This document shows, one piece after another, positions 17,899 to 31,285 of a stretch of 40,042 nucleotides of DNA. Source of the DNA: Xanthobacteraceae bacterium. Its GTDB lineage: Bacteria; Pseudomonadota; Alphaproteobacteria; Rhizobiales; Xanthobacteraceae. How positions within the stretch are numbered: position 1 is the stretch's first letter; each line of letters opens with the position of its first letter. The DNA lies in assembly GCA_031291475.1 (NCBI GenBank), contig JARLIY010000011.1:1-40042 (forward strand). Reading direction: 5' to 3'. The notes below the pieces were generated by a model, which was given only the letters and a program-made list of their open reading frames with translations, was not told the origin of the DNA and searched no databases. A program made the position numbers and the translations under genes.

Positions 17899-18435
17899 TC
17901 AACGTGAATATGTGCTCGGCGCCGGCGGAGCCGGCCAGTTGGTCGCGGCGGGCGCTTGCGACGGCGTGTTCGGCCAATTGGTCGCCGCGGGCTGTTGCGG
18001 CGGCGTATTCGGCCAGTTGGCCGCCGCCGGCGCTTGCGGCGGCGTATTCGGCCACGCAGCCTGCGCGGGCCGCCGCATCTGTGGCGCCGAAGGTGCAGGC
18101 GCGCGCGCCATTTTCGGCTTTGGTTTCGGTTTTGACTTGGACTTTTCCGCGGCCGCAACGGGTTTAGCCGCGGCCGTGCCATTGTCCGCCGCCGGCTCCG
18201 GTGGCGGCTGATAGCCTTTGACCAAATCCGGCGGCACGCCGGTCTGCGCCCCCGGTACGCCCTCGGGGAACAGCGGCTCGCGATCGCCCGCAATCTTCTT
18301 CTTGGTGTTGAATATGTCGCCGGAAACTACCTCCGTCGGGTCGAATTGACCCCCTGGGGTGCAGCCCACGATAACCAGCATCAGCGCAAGCGCTGAACCG
18401 GCCCGGAGCATTGGAGGAAGTTGTCGCGCCGGCAT
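17899..18435 (-). CDS. Lipoprotein with Trp-Pro repeat tail
   Basis: I recognise no named family. The 178-residue protein has a signal sequence with a lipobox IVGC (cysteine at about residue 24), so it is predicted to be a membrane-anchored lipoprotein. The next part (FDPTEVVSGDIFNTKKKIAG..., PLFPEGVPGAQTGVPPDLVKG) looks conserved in composition. Then comes a Lys-rich stretch and three 13-residue repeats of the type WPNTPPQAPAATN up to the end. The gene sits between a YfgM-like gene and der, where bamB would stand in E. coli. It is too short to be the BamB beta-propeller. A role in the cell envelope is inferred from lipoprotein status and position only. Confidence 0.75.
   Translation of the reverse strand: MPARQLPPMLRAGSALALMLVIVGCTPGGQFDPTEVVSGDIFNTKKKIAGDREPLFPEGVPGAQTGVPPDLVKGYQPPPEPAADNGTAAAKPVAAAEKSKSKPKPKPKMARAPAPSAPQMRRPAQAAWPNTPPQAPAAANWPNTPPQQPAATNWPNTPSQAPAATNWPAPPAPSTYSR
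17933..18049 (-). repeat. Three 39-bp tandem repeats inside lipoprotein gene
   Basis: Three consecutive 39-base units, each starting GGCCARTTGG on the plus strand, begin at 17933, 17972 and 18011. A partial copy follows at 18050. Each encodes 13 residues, so copy-number change keeps the frame. Units differ at a few positions, so the array is not newly made. Confidence 0.9.
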
Positions 18436-18439
18436 CCGC

Positions 18440-19093
18440 TCAGCCCTTGCCGCTCGCGGCGATAAGCTCGCTCAGCACCTCGGCGCGGCTACGCGCTGCC
18501 GGCGGTGTCTGCGGATCGCCAATGATCAGATCGGCCCATTGCCGCGCCGCGCCCATATCGCCGCCCTTCCACGCCGACAGCGCCAGCAGCTCGCGTGCGC
18601 TGTGGCGGAACGCGCGCTCCGGCCCGGTCAGCGGTTCGAGGCGGGCGCGCATCTCGCCGTAGGTGGAGGTATCGACCTGCAAATAGCCGGCGCGAATCGT
18701 TGCCAGATCCTGGATCACCTGTCCGGCGCTCCTGTCGGCGGCGATCTCCTCATAGGCTTTGATCGCGGCGGCGCGATCGCTCGAGGCGAGTTCGGCGGCT
18801 TCACGCAAGCGCGCCAGCACGCGATAGCCCGCGGTGCCGTCGTTCGCGAGCTTAGCAAACGCCGCAGCCGCCTCCTCACGCTTGCCGGCTTCCGCCAGCG
18901 TGACCGCCTGCTCGAAGGCCGCGCCCGCTTCAGCGGCCCGTTTGCTTTCCCACCATTCGTAGCCGCGCCAGGCGCCTACACCGACAACCACGAGAACGCA
19001 GGCGGCGATGATGTAGTTGCCGTAACGTTGCCACAGCTTTTTGAACTGCTCGCGACGGACTTCCTCATCGACTTCTTGAAAGATATCGGCCAC
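18440..19093 (-). CDS. YfgM-like membrane-anchored TPR protein
   Basis: The protein has about 217 residues from a GTG at 19093. A cytoplasmic start ADIFQEVDEEVRREQFKKLW is followed by one transmembrane segment at about 26-44 (IIAACVLVVVGVGAW) and a periplasmic helical region with TPR-like pairs rich in Ala. This layout matches the YfgM/TPR_21 family, whose E. coli member works next to the SecYEG translocon and periplasmic chaperones. A GTG six codons upstream (19111) is possible, but the family usually starts with M-x-DIFQEVDEE. It lies four bases before the lipoprotein gene and heads the unit that includes der. Confidence 0.85.
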   Translation of the reverse strand: MADIFQEVDEEVRREQFKKLWQRYGNYIIAACVLVVVGVGAWRGYEWWESKRAAEAGAAFEQAVTLAEAGKREEAAAAFAKLANDGTAGYRVLARLREAAELASSDRAAAIKAYEEIAADRSAGQVIQDLATIRAGYLQVDTSTYGEMRARLEPLTGPERAFRHSARELLALSAWKGGDMGAARQWADLIIGDPQTPPAARSRAEVLSELIAASGKG

Positions 19094-19267
19094 GGAACCC
19101 TGCCCCAGCACGATCCCGGCAGCTAGAGCTCACGCCCAGCTCTGTGAACCGAGGATCGACAAAATCAAGGGATTCCGGGCGGTTAGGCTCGGAAAACCCC
19201 GTGGGAGCTAGAATAAGCATGTGGCACGAGCAAGGCAAAGCCCTGCCGAGCCCGCGACGATCGCGTC

Positions 19268-20098
19268 TTAAGGTTTCTTCTTGCGCATCGGATAGACGTT
19301 CTCGGGGCCGGGGAAATTGCGCGCCCGGACTTCCGCCGCATAGCCCTTCACCGCCTGCTCGATCGACGGCCCAAGGTCGCCGAAACGTTTGACGAATTTT
19401 GGCACGCGCGGTGAGAGGCCGAGCATGTCTTCGAGCACAAGGATCTGGCCGTCGCAGGCGACGCTGGCGCCGATGCCGATCGTCGGGATCGCCACCTCCC
19501 CCGTAATACGACGCGCCAGCGGCTCGGCGATCGCCTCGAGCACGACGGCGAACGCGCCGGCGTCCGCCACCGCATGCGCGTCCGCTTCGATCGGCGCCCA
19601 GTCGGTTTCCTCGCGTCCCTGCGCGCGGAACGATCCGATCGTGTTGATCGCCTGCGGGGTGAGGCCGACATGGCCCATCACCGGCACGCCGCGCTGCGTG
19701 AGGAAAGCGATGGTCTCCGCCATCCGCCGGCCGCCTTCGAGCTTGACGGCGCCGCAGCCGGTTTCCTTCAGCACCCGCACCGCCGAGGTGAACGCCTGCT
19801 CCTTGGAGGCTTCGTAGGAACCGAACGGCAGGTCGACGACCACCAGCGCCCGCTTCGAGCCGCGCATCACGGCGTGACCTTGCAAGATCATCATGTCAAG
19901 GGTGACCGGCACCGTGGTTTCGAGCCCGTGCATCACCATGCCGAGCGAATCGCCGACCAGGATAACGTCGCAATATCCGTCGAGGATGCGCGCGGTATGC
20001 GCATGATAGGAGGTTAGGCACACGATCGGCTCACCGCCCTTGCGGGCGCCGATGTCCGGCGCGGTGAGTCGCCGGATTTCATCGTGAACGGACATCAT
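19268..20098 (-). CDS. panB: 3-methyl-2-oxobutanoate hydroxymethyltransferase
   Basis: First enzyme of pantothenate synthesis: it transfers a hydroxymethyl group from methylenetetrahydrofolate to 2-oxoisovalerate to give ketopantoate. The 276 residues match the PanB length. Visible motifs are [11 protein letters not shown], the metal-binding aspartates in [16 protein letters not shown], and [11 protein letters not shown]. The start codon overlaps the stop of nnrU in TGATG; a second ATG follows directly. No panC lies next to it. Pantothenate feeds the phosphopantetheine arm of the acpP product, but the loci are separate. Confidence 0.96.
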   Translation of the reverse strand: MMSVHDEIRRLTAPDIGARKGGEPIVCLTSYHAHTARILDGYCDVILVGDSLGMVMHGLETTVPVTLDMMILQGHAVMRGSKRALVVVDLPFGSYEASKEQAFTSAVRVLKETGCGAVKLEGGRRMAETIAFLTQRGVPVMGHVGLTPQAINTIGSFRAQGREETDWAPIEADAHAVADAGAFAVVLEAIAEPLARRITGEVAIPTIGIGASVACDGQILVLEDMLGLSPRVPKFVKRFGDLGPSIEQAVKGYAAEVRARNFPGPENVYPMRKKKP

Positions 20099-20697
20099 CA
20101 GTGTCCCAGCGCCGGCGTCCCGAAGGCCGGCACGCCGATGACGATGGGATGGAACACAAAGCCGAGCGCCAGATAGAGAATGGTGCCGACAATAATCGCG
20201 ATGATGTCGTTGCGCCGTCCGCCGGTCGGAATCGGGGGAGCGCCGAGATCGGATCGCTGTTTCAGCGTGATGCGATCATAGACCGCCCAGGCGAGCACCG
20301 AACCGAACAGGATGATTGAACCGAGGTCGCCGTTGGCGCAGAGATGCGCCACCGCCCAGATTTTCACACCGACGAGCATCGGGTGCTTGAGCACGCGCTT
20401 GATGTCGCCGGGAATATAGGCGGCAACCACCGCGATGTTCGCCGGCCACATCAGGGCGACCACGATTTGACGCGTCCATGCCGGCGGATACCAGACCGGA
20501 ATGATGCCCGTGGCGCGGTAACGCGCAAAGCCAAAACCGATAAGGACGAGACCTGCGATCGAGACCAGCGAGAAAAGGCCCAGATAGGGCCCGCGGCCGA
20601 GCTTGGCGATCAAAGCCTCACGCTCCCCGCGCAGCGAGACGAATACGTGCGCGCCGAGAAACAGCACAAGCCCGAGGATTTCGACTACAAGGCCCAT
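20098..20697 (-). CDS. NnrU family membrane protein
   Basis: A 199-residue integral membrane protein with about five to six hydrophobic segments. The motifs [13 protein letters not shown], RHxx-like [16 protein letters not shown] and [11 protein letters not shown] are typical of the NnrU domain, which is distantly related to isoprenylcysteine methyltransferases. The name comes from a gene near denitrification clusters; a direct role in nitrogen oxide metabolism is not shown by the sequence, and no such genes are nearby. It is translationally coupled to panB through a one-base overlap. The 261 bases upstream, shared with the VOC gene, hold no gene. Confidence 0.88.
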   Translation of the reverse strand: MGLVVEILGLVLFLGAHVFVSLRGEREALIAKLGRGPYLGLFSLVSIAGLVLIGFGFARYRATGIIPVWYPPAWTRQIVVALMWPANIAVVAAYIPGDIKRVLKHPMLVGVKIWAVAHLCANGDLGSIILFGSVLAWAVYDRITLKQRSDLGAPPIPTGGRRNDIIAIIVGTILYLALGFVFHPIVIGVPAFGTPALGH

Positions 20698-20958
20698 GAC
20701 CGAGCGCCAGCTCCGGTGTTGAGATTTCAGCGCAATTGATTGAAGCCGCGTCCGGCCTTTCGTTATTCGGGCGCGATCATGACGCGGAGCCCGCGCTTGT
20801 CAATGACGGCATCGGCCCGGACGCGCGAGTGCCGGGGCACATGGCTATCGACCACAGCAGCGCGGCCGCGAGCCGCTGGGCCAAACCGGTTTCAAAAAGC
20901 GGAACGCTCCACTAGAACTTATACCCAATCACAACGATTGTTCGAAGGGAGGAAGTCG

Positions 20959-21444
20959 ATGACAAGCACGTTGGCCCAAGGCGCCTATCAAATCGGTATT
21001 GTCGTGCCCGACATACACAAGGGGATGGCTTTTTTCAAAGATAAGCTCGGCGTTTCGCAATTTTTGTTTATCGAGAAGCCGGAGCTTCAAGATGAGACCT
21101 ATCTTGGCAAGCCTGCGCCACTGCGCCTGCACCTCGCCTTCGGCTGGTGCGGCGACATGCAGGTCGAACTCATCCAGCCGATCTCGGGCGTCAGCACCTA
21201 TTCGAAATTCCTCGACCACAATCCGCAAGGCGGCGTCCATCACTATGGTATCGAAATCGCCAACTACGCCAAGGGCGTGAAGGAAATGGAAGCAGCCGGT
21301 TTCAGTTTGGTGCAAGACGGCCGCCACAATGAAACGCGCTTTGCTTATTTCGATACGACCGGCGTGATTGGAACGCTCACCGAAGTGGTCTATCTCCAGC
21401 CCGAGGAAAAGGCCTTCATGCTGACGCTCAAGCAGAAAAAATAA
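20959..21444 (+). CDS. VOC family protein (glyoxalase-like)
   Basis: A 161-residue protein with two beta-alpha-beta-beta-beta units, as in glyoxalase I, methylmalonyl-CoA epimerase and extradiol dioxygenases. The likely metal ligands are Q11 (YQIGIVVPDI), Glu in MQVELIQP, His in GVHHYGI and Glu in GTLTEVVY. The Gln-Glu-His-Glu set agrees with zinc glyoxalase I types. The strong Shine-Dalgarno AGGGAGG, just before the ATG at 20959, fixes the start; a longer in-frame extension upstream is not credible. The substrate is unknown. It is a single gene converging on guaA with 21 bases between stops. Confidence 0.88.
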   Translation: MTSTLAQGAYQIGIVVPDIHKGMAFFKDKLGVSQFLFIEKPELQDETYLGKPAPLRLHLAFGWCGDMQVELIQPISGVSTYSKFLDHNPQGGVHHYGIEIANYAKGVKEMEAAGFSLVQDGRHNETRFAYFDTTGVIGTLTEVVYLQPEEKAFMLTLKQKK

Positions 21445-21465
21445 GGAGCGCCGCCAGCGGAGCCG

Positions 21466-23028
21466 TCACTCCCACTCGATCGTCCCCGGCGGCTTAGACG
21501 TGACGTCGTAGACCACGCGGTTGACGCCCTTGGCTTCGTTGACGATGCGGGTCGCCACCGCGCTGAGGAAATCCATATCGAAATGATAGAAGTCGGCGGT
21601 CATGCCGTCGGTCGATGTGACGGCGCGCAACGCCAAAACGTTCTCGTAGGTGCGCCCATCGCCCATCACGCCGACGCTCTTGACCGGAAGCAGCACCGCA
21701 AATGCCTGCCAGATGTCGTCGTAAAGTCCGGCGCGGCGGATTTCCTCGATGTAAATCTCGTCGGCGGCGCGCAGGATATCGAGCTTCTCGCGGGTGACCG
21801 GACCAGGGCAGCGGATGGCGAGGCCGGGTCCGGGAAACGGATGGCGGCCGACAAACGCCTCGGGCAAATCGAGCTCGCGGCCGAGCGCGCGGACCTCGTC
21901 CTTGAACAATTCGCGCAGCGGTTCGATGAGCTTCATGTTCATGCGCGCGGGCAAGCCACCGACATTATGGTGCGACTTGATCGTCACCGACGGTCCCCCG
22001 GCGAACGAGACGCTCTCGATCACATCCGGGTAAAGCGTGCCCTGGGCGAGAAACTCGGGCGAGCCTCTCCTGTCACTGGCGATTTTTTTTGCTTCGAGCT
22101 CGAACACGTCGATGAACAGCTTACCGATGATCTTGCGCTTCTCCTCGGGATCATCGACGCCGTCGAGCGCCTTAAGGAACAAATCCTCGGCGGCGACATG
22201 CACGAGCGGAATGTTGTAATGGCCGCGGAACAAGGCGACGACGCGCTCGGCTTCGGCGAGCCGCAACAGGCCGTGATCGACGAAGACGCAAGTGAGTTGA
22301 TCGCCGATTGCTTCGTGCAGAAGCACCGCTGCGACGGCTGAATCGACGCCGCCGGAAAGTGCGCAAAGCACTCTCGCCTTGCCGACCTGCTTGCGGATTT
22401 TTTCAATCGCCTCGTCCTTGAAGGCGCGCATGGTCCAGTCGGCGGTGCAGCCGGCAATGTTACGGACAAAATTGCGCAGCAGCGCCGCGCCGTGGGGCGT
22501 GTGCATGACTTCCAGATGGAACTGCGTGGCGTAGAAGCGGCGCGCTTCGTCGGCGATCATGGCAACCGGCGCGTTGGGCGAGGTACCGACGGCCTTAAAT
22601 CCCGGCGGCAGCGCGGTGACGCGATCGCCGTGACTCATCCACACCGGATAACGCTGCCCGACCTGCCAGACACCGTCATAGAGCGCCGACGACTCGGTTA
22701 CCTCGACCTCGGCCCGGCCGAATTCGCGATGATGGCCGCCCTCGACCTTGCCGCCGAGCTGTTGCGCCATGGCCTGCTCGCCGTAGCAGATACCGAGCAC
22801 AGGCACGCCGGCCCGGAAGATCGCCATCGGTGCCAGCGGGGCATCCTTGTCGAGCACGGACGCCGGCCCGCCGGAGAGGATCACCCCCTTCGGCCGCAAC
22901 GCCTTGAGAGCGGCTTCGGCCTTCTGAAATGGGACGATCTCGCAGTAGACGCACTCCTCGCGCACGCGGCGGGCAATGAGCTTGGTGACCTGCGAGCCGA
23001 AATCGACGATGAGGATGGTGTCGTGCAT
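21466..23028 (-). CDS. guaA: GMP synthase (glutamine-hydrolysing)
   Basis: Converts XMP to GMP using glutamine and ATP. The 520-residue protein has an N-terminal class I amidotransferase domain with C81 (LGICYGEQ), H171 and E173 (QFHLEV). The ATP pyrophosphatase P-loop SGGVDS is at 225-230, and a C-terminal dimerisation domain ends [18 protein letters not shown]. It is the last gene of a minus-strand run that starts with guaB, the preceding enzyme, so the two steps from IMP to GMP are probably coordinated. An rsmB-type gene lies 88 bases upstream. Confidence 0.97.
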   Translation of the reverse strand: MHDTILIVDFGSQVTKLIARRVREECVYCEIVPFQKAEAALKALRPKGVILSGGPASVLDKDAPLAPMAIFRAGVPVLGICYGEQAMAQQLGGKVEGGHHREFGRAEVEVTESSALYDGVWQVGQRYPVWMSHGDRVTALPPGFKAVGTSPNAPVAMIADEARRFYATQFHLEVMHTPHGAALLRNFVRNIAGCTADWTMRAFKDEAIEKIRKQVGKARVLCALSGGVDSAVAAVLLHEAIGDQLTCVFVDHGLLRLAEAERVVALFRGHYNIPLVHVAAEDLFLKALDGVDDPEEKRKIIGKLFIDVFELEAKKIASDRRGSPEFLAQGTLYPDVIESVSFAGGPSVTIKSHHNVGGLPARMNMKLIEPLRELFKDEVRALGRELDLPEAFVGRHPFPGPGLAIRCPGPVTREKLDILRAADEIYIEEIRRAGLYDDIWQAFAVLLPVKSVGVMGDGRTYENVLALRAVTSTDGMTADFYHFDMDFLSAVATRIVNEAKGVNRVVYDVTSKPPGTIEWE

Positions 23029-23116
23029 GGCGTTGAGGAGCGTATGTGCTGCCGCGACAACCCGCGGTCAAGGGCGCGGCGCCTCCTCCTCCACCGTTAT
23101 GCTCGGGCAAAATCCA

Positions 23117-24418
23117 CTAAGCCCGCCGCATGACGGCGACATAAAAGCCGTCGGTATCGGTCTCCCGCGGCGTCATCAACAAGCCCTCCTCGGATAAAAG
23201 GGCGGCTCGGCAGAACATCATGGCGCGCTCGCCGAGCGCGGCGGCGGCGACCTCACGCGGCGGCACCGCGGCAAAATCCGTTTGCCGCGTGAGGAAGGCC
23301 CGTACCTGGTCGCCGTTTTCTTCGGCCAAAACCGAGCAAGTCACATAGGCGATACGGCCTCCCGGCTTGAGCAGCGCTGGCGCGTGATCGAGCATAGCTT
23401 GCTGCTGATTGATACGCTCTGCCAGCGCGCCTGGGCGAACGCGCCATTTGGCGTCCGGATTGCGCCGCCAGGCCCCGGTCCCGGTGCATGGCGCGTCGAT
23501 GAGGACGAGGTCGATGCGGCCGGCGAGATCGCGGAGCACGTCCGTTTCGCCGCGCGGCGTCCGCACCTGGACGTTACGCGCGCCGGCCCTCGAAATGCGC
23601 TCGTGAATCGGCGCGAGCTGCCGCTTCTCGATATCGGTCGCGTAAATCTGGCCGTGGTTCTCCATGACCGCCGACAACGCCAGCGTCTTTCCGCCGGCTC
23701 CGGCCGCAAGGTCGACAACCTGCTCGCCGGGCTTGGCGCCGGCGAACAGCGCGGCAAGCTGCGATCCCTCGTCCTGGATCTCGATCGCACCTTTGAGAAA
23801 GGCAGGCTCGGCGTGAATCGCCGGGCTCTTGGCGTCGGCCGCAAGGCGAATACGCAGGCCAATCGGCGACCATCGGGTTGCCTCGGCCTTAAGATGCGCG
23901 AGCATCGGCAGCACCTCGTCGCGCTCGACCTTGAGCGTGTTGACGCGCAAATCAAGCGGTGCGCGGCTCGCCAGCGCGGCGCCCTCCGCGGCGCGATCGT
24001 CTTTGAAGACGCGCGAAAAGTGCGGTTCGAGCCACTCCGGATAATCGCCGAGAACCGGCGCCGGCGCGCCCGCCAGCGCCTCCCCCGCGAGCGCCGCCCG
24101 TTCGCTTTCCGTCAACGGCGCAGGCGCGAAGCGCGCGGCGCTGCACAAGCCCGCGATTTGCACAACATCCAGATCGCGCTCGCGACGCAACATGCCGAGA
24201 ACCACCGCGCGCGGAGTGGCTTCGCCCATGAGCCAGGCCGACGAGGCTTTGCGGCGAAGCGTATCGTAAACCAGCCCGGCGATTGCGGCGCGATCCGACG
24301 ATCCGGCGAAGCGGTGCGCGAGGCCCCAGTCCTTGAGTGCATCGGCAGCCGGCCGCCGCCGAGCTTCGATGTCGGCAATAACCTCAATGGCAGCCGATAG
24401 CCGAGCGGCAGGCGTCAC
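23117..24418 (-). CDS. RsmB/NOP2-type RNA m5C methyltransferase
   Basis: SAM-dependent enzyme that methylates cytosine in RNA, probably 16S rRNA. The 433-residue protein has an N-terminal NusB-like helical region (to about 150) and a Rossmann methyltransferase domain. SAM motif I is VVDLAAGAGGKTLALS. The two active cysteines are in LIDAPCTGTGAWRRNP and YVTCSVLAEEN. The match is to the RsmB group, although the exact cytosine target in alphaproteobacteria is less certain. It lies between the MAPEG gene (24 bases away) and guaA. Confidence 0.9.
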   Translation of the reverse strand: MTPAARLSAAIEVIADIEARRRPAADALKDWGLAHRFAGSSDRAAIAGLVYDTLRRKASSAWLMGEATPRAVVLGMLRRERDLDVVQIAGLCSAARFAPAPLTESERAALAGEALAGAPAPVLGDYPEWLEPHFSRVFKDDRAAEGAALASRAPLDLRVNTLKVERDEVLPMLAHLKAEATRWSPIGLRIRLAADAKSPAIHAEPAFLKGAIEIQDEGSQLAALFAGAKPGEQVVDLAAGAGGKTLALSAVMENHGQIYATDIEKRQLAPIHERISRAGARNVQVRTPRGETDVLRDLAGRIDLVLIDAPCTGTGAWRRNPDAKWRVRPGALAERINQQQAMLDHAPALLKPGGRIAYVTCSVLAEENGDQVRAFLTRQTDFAAVPPREVAAAALGERAMMFCRAALLSEEGLLMTPRETDTDGFYVAVMRRA

Positions 24419-24442
24419 GAAGCAGCCTGACTATTTCGCATT

Positions 24443-24871
24443 TCAGGTGCCGGTCAGCACCTGCACGATATAAATCGCCCACATGACCATAAGCACCAAC
24501 GCCCCGACGGAGTAGAAGGTGCTACGCAGCCGATAGGTATTGCTGGTGACGTGGACGTAAGCCTGAAGCACGCGGCAGATCACGAAAACCCAGGCCAGCG
24601 CCACAAAGAGCACGCCGGCGTGTCTGGTAACCCATTCGAGGATCGTCAGCACATAAAACAAGACCGGGAGCTCGAACTGATTGGAGAACGAATTCGCCGC
24701 CTGCGCCGTGCGCTGCGGCCAATTCGGCTCGCGCAGCGCCACGTCCTGCGGTTTGACGGCGCCCGAGCGTAAATCCCGGCCGCGCAAGGCACCCATCCGC
24801 AACATAAGCGCAAAGGTAAGAACGACCTCGACGAAAAGCGGCAGGAGAACGGCTGGGAGCGACATCGACAT
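24443..24871 (-). CDS. MAPEG family membrane protein
   Basis: A 142-residue protein with four hydrophobic segments, at about 5-25, 65-85, 88-105 and 118-140. The segment REPNWPQRTAQAANSFSNQFELPVLFY fits the MAPEG superfamily (membrane proteins in eicosanoid and glutathione metabolism); bacterial members are mostly uncharacterised. Two ATG codons (24871 and 24865) are possible starts. It is part of the guaB-to-guaA run, 63 bases after the methyltransferase gene. I infer no link to purine synthesis. Confidence 0.82.
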   Translation of the reverse strand: MSMSLPAVLLPLFVEVVLTFALMLRMGALRGRDLRSGAVKPQDVALREPNWPQRTAQAANSFSNQFELPVLFYVLTILEWVTRHAGVLFVALAWVFVICRVLQAYVHVTSNTYRLRSTFYSVGALVLMVMWAIYIVQVLTGT

Positions 24872-24934
24872 TGGTCCGAGGTTGATCGTCGAAGGTCATT
24901 ATCACGGCGGCGGCTTTGCCGCCATTGCGGGGCG

Positions 24935-25489
24935 TCACAGCTTGACGCTGATGGCTGTTTCGCCTTGCTCGTCGACAAGCGCGCTGCGCCAGCGTTTACC
25001 CTCGAACAGCGCTCTCGACACCGCGTCGGCGCTGCCGCCATGATTCAAATTGGCGGTGATGAGCATGCCGCCGGTGCGCAGCAGATTTCGCAGTGTGGTG
25101 TGCAACGCCGGGACCGGCGTATGCCCGTCGAAGAAGGCGAGATCATAGCCGGGATCGAGCGTCGGCAGCACCTTTGTGAACTCGCCTTCATGCACGGCGA
25201 TGCGATGGTCGAGACCCGCCGCGGCGATATTGTCGCGGGCAAGCTGCACGTGCTCGGGATCGCGTTCGATGCTGTCGACCGTGGAGTCCGGAGCGCCATA
25301 GGCGAACGATAACGCCGTATAGCCGAGCGCCGTCCCCAATTCGAGGATACGACGGGCATTGGTCGCGGCGGCGAGCGCACCAAGGAGCGGGCCATTGTCG
25401 TAAGGATAAGCGCCGCAGCCATGCTGCGCGCGATGCCGGTCAGTGGCCTTGCGAACCTCTGCGAAAGGATCGGCGGGCGCGCGTTTCAT
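24935..25489 (-). CDS. Class I SAM-dependent methyltransferase (O-methyltransferase type)
   Basis: A 184-residue protein with SAM motif I ILELGTALGYTALSFA, the acidic post-II residue in VDSIERDPEHVQLA and motif IV YDLAFFDGHTP. The layout resembles small catechol-type O-methyltransferases, with a metal-binding Asp likely in FFDGH. The substrate cannot be told. It begins nine bases after the guaB stop and is almost certainly cotranscribed with guaB. Confidence 0.82.
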   Translation of the reverse strand: MKRAPADPFAEVRKATDRHRAQHGCGAYPYDNGPLLGALAAATNARRILELGTALGYTALSFAYGAPDSTVDSIERDPEHVQLARDNIAAAGLDHRIAVHEGEFTKVLPTLDPGYDLAFFDGHTPVPALHTTLRNLLRTGGMLITANLNHGGSADAVSRALFEGKRWRSALVDEQGETAISVKL

Positions 25490-25498
25490 GACAAAAGA

Positions 25499-29172
<3,674 letters not shown>

Positions 29173-29173
<1 letters not shown>

Positions 29174-30609
29174 TGTCCTCGAGCGTGCCGCCGAGCCCGT
29201 ATAATCGCGTTGTTCCGCTTATCGTGGCGTTTGCCTTGTTCATGGAGAACCTGGACTCCACGGTGATCTCGACGTCGCTGCCGGCCATTGCCCGCGCGCT
29301 CGAAACCAATCCGCTGGCGCTGAAGCTCGCCGTCACCTCCTATCTGCTGGCGCTCGCCATCTTTATTCCGGCAAGCGGCTGGACCGCCGACCGCTTCGGC
29401 GCGCGCAACGTCTTTCGCATCGCCATCGGCGTATTCGTGCTCGGCTCGATCGGTTGTGCGTTATCGCATTCGCTCGAGGAATTTGTCCTGGCGCGGATCG
29501 TTCAGGGCGCGGGCGGAGCGATGATGACCCCCGTGGGGCGGCTCATCCTGGTGCGCAGCATCGACAAGCGGCTTTTGGTCAACGCCATGTCGCTGGTGAC
29601 CATACCGGCACTCGTCGGTCCGATTTGCGGTCCGCCGCTCGGCGGCTTCATCACGACCTACGCGTCGTGGCACTGGATTTTCATCATCAACGTGCCGATC
29701 GGCCTGATCGGCCTCGTAATGGCCACGCGCTATATTCCGCACGTGCATGCCGAACGGCCGCCGCCATTCGACTTTCTCGGATTCGTCTTGTCGGGGCTCG
29801 GCATCGGCGGGCTCGCCTTCGGGCTGTCGGTCCTGGGACTCGATTTTCTGCCGATCGGTATCGTTGCCGCGCTTCTCGGCATCGGTGCCGTCGCCGCCGC
29901 GGCCTATATCGTTCACGCCCGGCGCACGCCGGCACCTATTCTCGATCTCTCGCTGTTCAAGCTGCCGACGTTTCGCGCCAGTATCTTCGGCGGATTCCTG
30001 TTCCGGCTCGGCATCGGCGCGCTGCCGTTTTTGCTGCCGCTGTTGTTGCAGATCGGATTCGACCTGACGCCCTTTCAGTCCGGTCTGATTACCTTCACCG
30101 GCGCGCTTGGCTCGCTATTCATGAAGGCCGCCGTGGCCAGCGTGCTCAAATATCTCGGCTATCGACCGGTCCTCGTTTACAACAGCCTGCTCAGCGCCGC
30201 CTTCCTCGCCGCCTGCGCTACTTTCGTGCCCGGCATGCCGTTTGCGGCGATGATCGTCATCCTGCTCAGCGGCGGCTTCTTTCGCTCGCTGCAATTCACC
30301 GCCATCAACACCATCGCTTACGCCGAAATCGAACCGCCGCAGATGAGCAAGGCGACGACGATCGTCTCCGTCGCCCAGCAATTGGCGCTGTCGACCGGCG
30401 TCGCCGTAGGCGCGCTGGTGGTTGAAATTACGCTGCGGCTGAAGCACGGCGCCGCCATGGGCGCCACGGATTTTCCGCCGGCCTTCCTCGCGGTGGGTTT
30501 GCTCACCGCCGCCGCCAGCCTGGTGTTCGTGCGGTTGGCGCCCGACGCCGGCGCCGAACTTGCCGGGCGCAAGGTCGCACTTCGGGCGGACCTGGAAAAA
30601 CGTCCGTGA
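29173..30609 (+). CDS. MFS transporter, DHA2 family (14 TM)
   Basis: A 478-residue inner membrane exporter. The N-terminal motif LDSTVISTSLPAIA and the tripartite loop motif ADRFGARNVF are hallmarks of the DHA2 (EmrB/QacA) group. The conserved motif C-like GPICGPPLGGFI lies in TM5. About 14 hydrophobic segments are visible. Substrate is unknown. Unlike emrB, there is no EmrA membrane-fusion gene beside it; the partner gene is the secreted TPR protein, whose stop codon overlaps this start in TGATG. Confidence 0.9.
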
Positions 30610-30634
30610 CCAGGTCGAACCGCGAACTAAATTG

Positions 30635-31279
30635 TCATCTGCCGCCGCGAAACCCGCGCGCCAGGAGATAAAGCTCGGCGGAATCGCCGCGGCTTGCCGG
30701 CGGCTTGACGTGCTTGACGCTGGTAAAATCGCGCTTGAGATCGGAGAGGAGCGAAGCCTCGGTTCCACCCTGCAGGACCTTGCAGAGAAAACTTCCGCCC
30801 GGATTGAGCACCTCGCGCGCGAAATGCGCCGCCGCTTCCGCCAGCGCCATGATGCGCAAATGATCGGTCTGCCGGTGACCGGTCGCATTGGCCGCCATGT
30901 CCGAAAGAACGACATCGGCCTTGCCATGGAGCACCGCTTTGAGGCGCGGCGGCGCGGTTTGATCGAGAAAGTCGAGTTTGAGGAATTCCACGCCCGCGAC
31001 CGGCTTCATATCGAGAATGTCGAGCGCGACCACGCGCCCGCTCGCACCGACCCGCCGCCCGGCAACCTCGCTCCAACCGCCGGGCACCGCGCCGAGATCG
31101 ACGACGCAGGTGCCCGGTTTCAACAGATGAAACTTGTCGTCGATTTCAGCGAGCTTAAAGGCTGCGCGGGAGCGGAACCCCTCGCGTTTGGCGCGCGCCA
31201 CATAGGGATCGTTGATCTGGCGTTGGAGCCAGGCGCGCGATGACGGCTTGCGACGTTTCTCCCGCTTGAGCCGCTCCAT
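30635..31279 (-). CDS. rlmE: 23S rRNA (uridine-2552-2'-O)-methyltransferase
   Basis: FtsJ/RrmJ methyltransferase that modifies U2552 in the A loop of 23S rRNA late in 50S assembly. The 214-residue protein has the expected K-D-K-E tetrad: Lys in [11 protein letters not shown], Asp in [13 protein letters not shown], Lys in [10 protein letters not shown] and Glu in [13 protein letters not shown]. The SAM motif reads [13 protein letters not shown]. It starts six bases after the ppx stop, so the two are likely cotranscribed. The N-terminus is strongly basic, as usual for rRNA enzymes. Confidence 0.95.
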   Translation of the reverse strand: MERLKREKRRKPSSRAWLQRQINDPYVARAKREGFRSRAAFKLAEIDDKFHLLKPGTCVVDLGAVPGGWSEVAGRRVGASGRVVALDILDMKPVAGVEFLKLDFLDQTAPPRLKAVLHGKADVVLSDMAANATGHRQTDHLRIMALAEAAAHFAREVLNPGGSFLCKVLQGGTEASLLSDLKRDFTSVKHVKPPASRGDSAELYLLARGFRGGR

Positions 31280-31285
31280 GATGCG

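Noticed and set aside
17933..18049. CRISPR-like array
   Set aside because: The units are directly adjacent, without spacers, and in frame inside a lipoprotein gene.
23282..24400. 372-codon plus-strand frame opposite the rsmB-type gene
   Set aside because: Composition is Arg-rich and unlike real proteins here; the minus strand encodes a complete methyltransferase.
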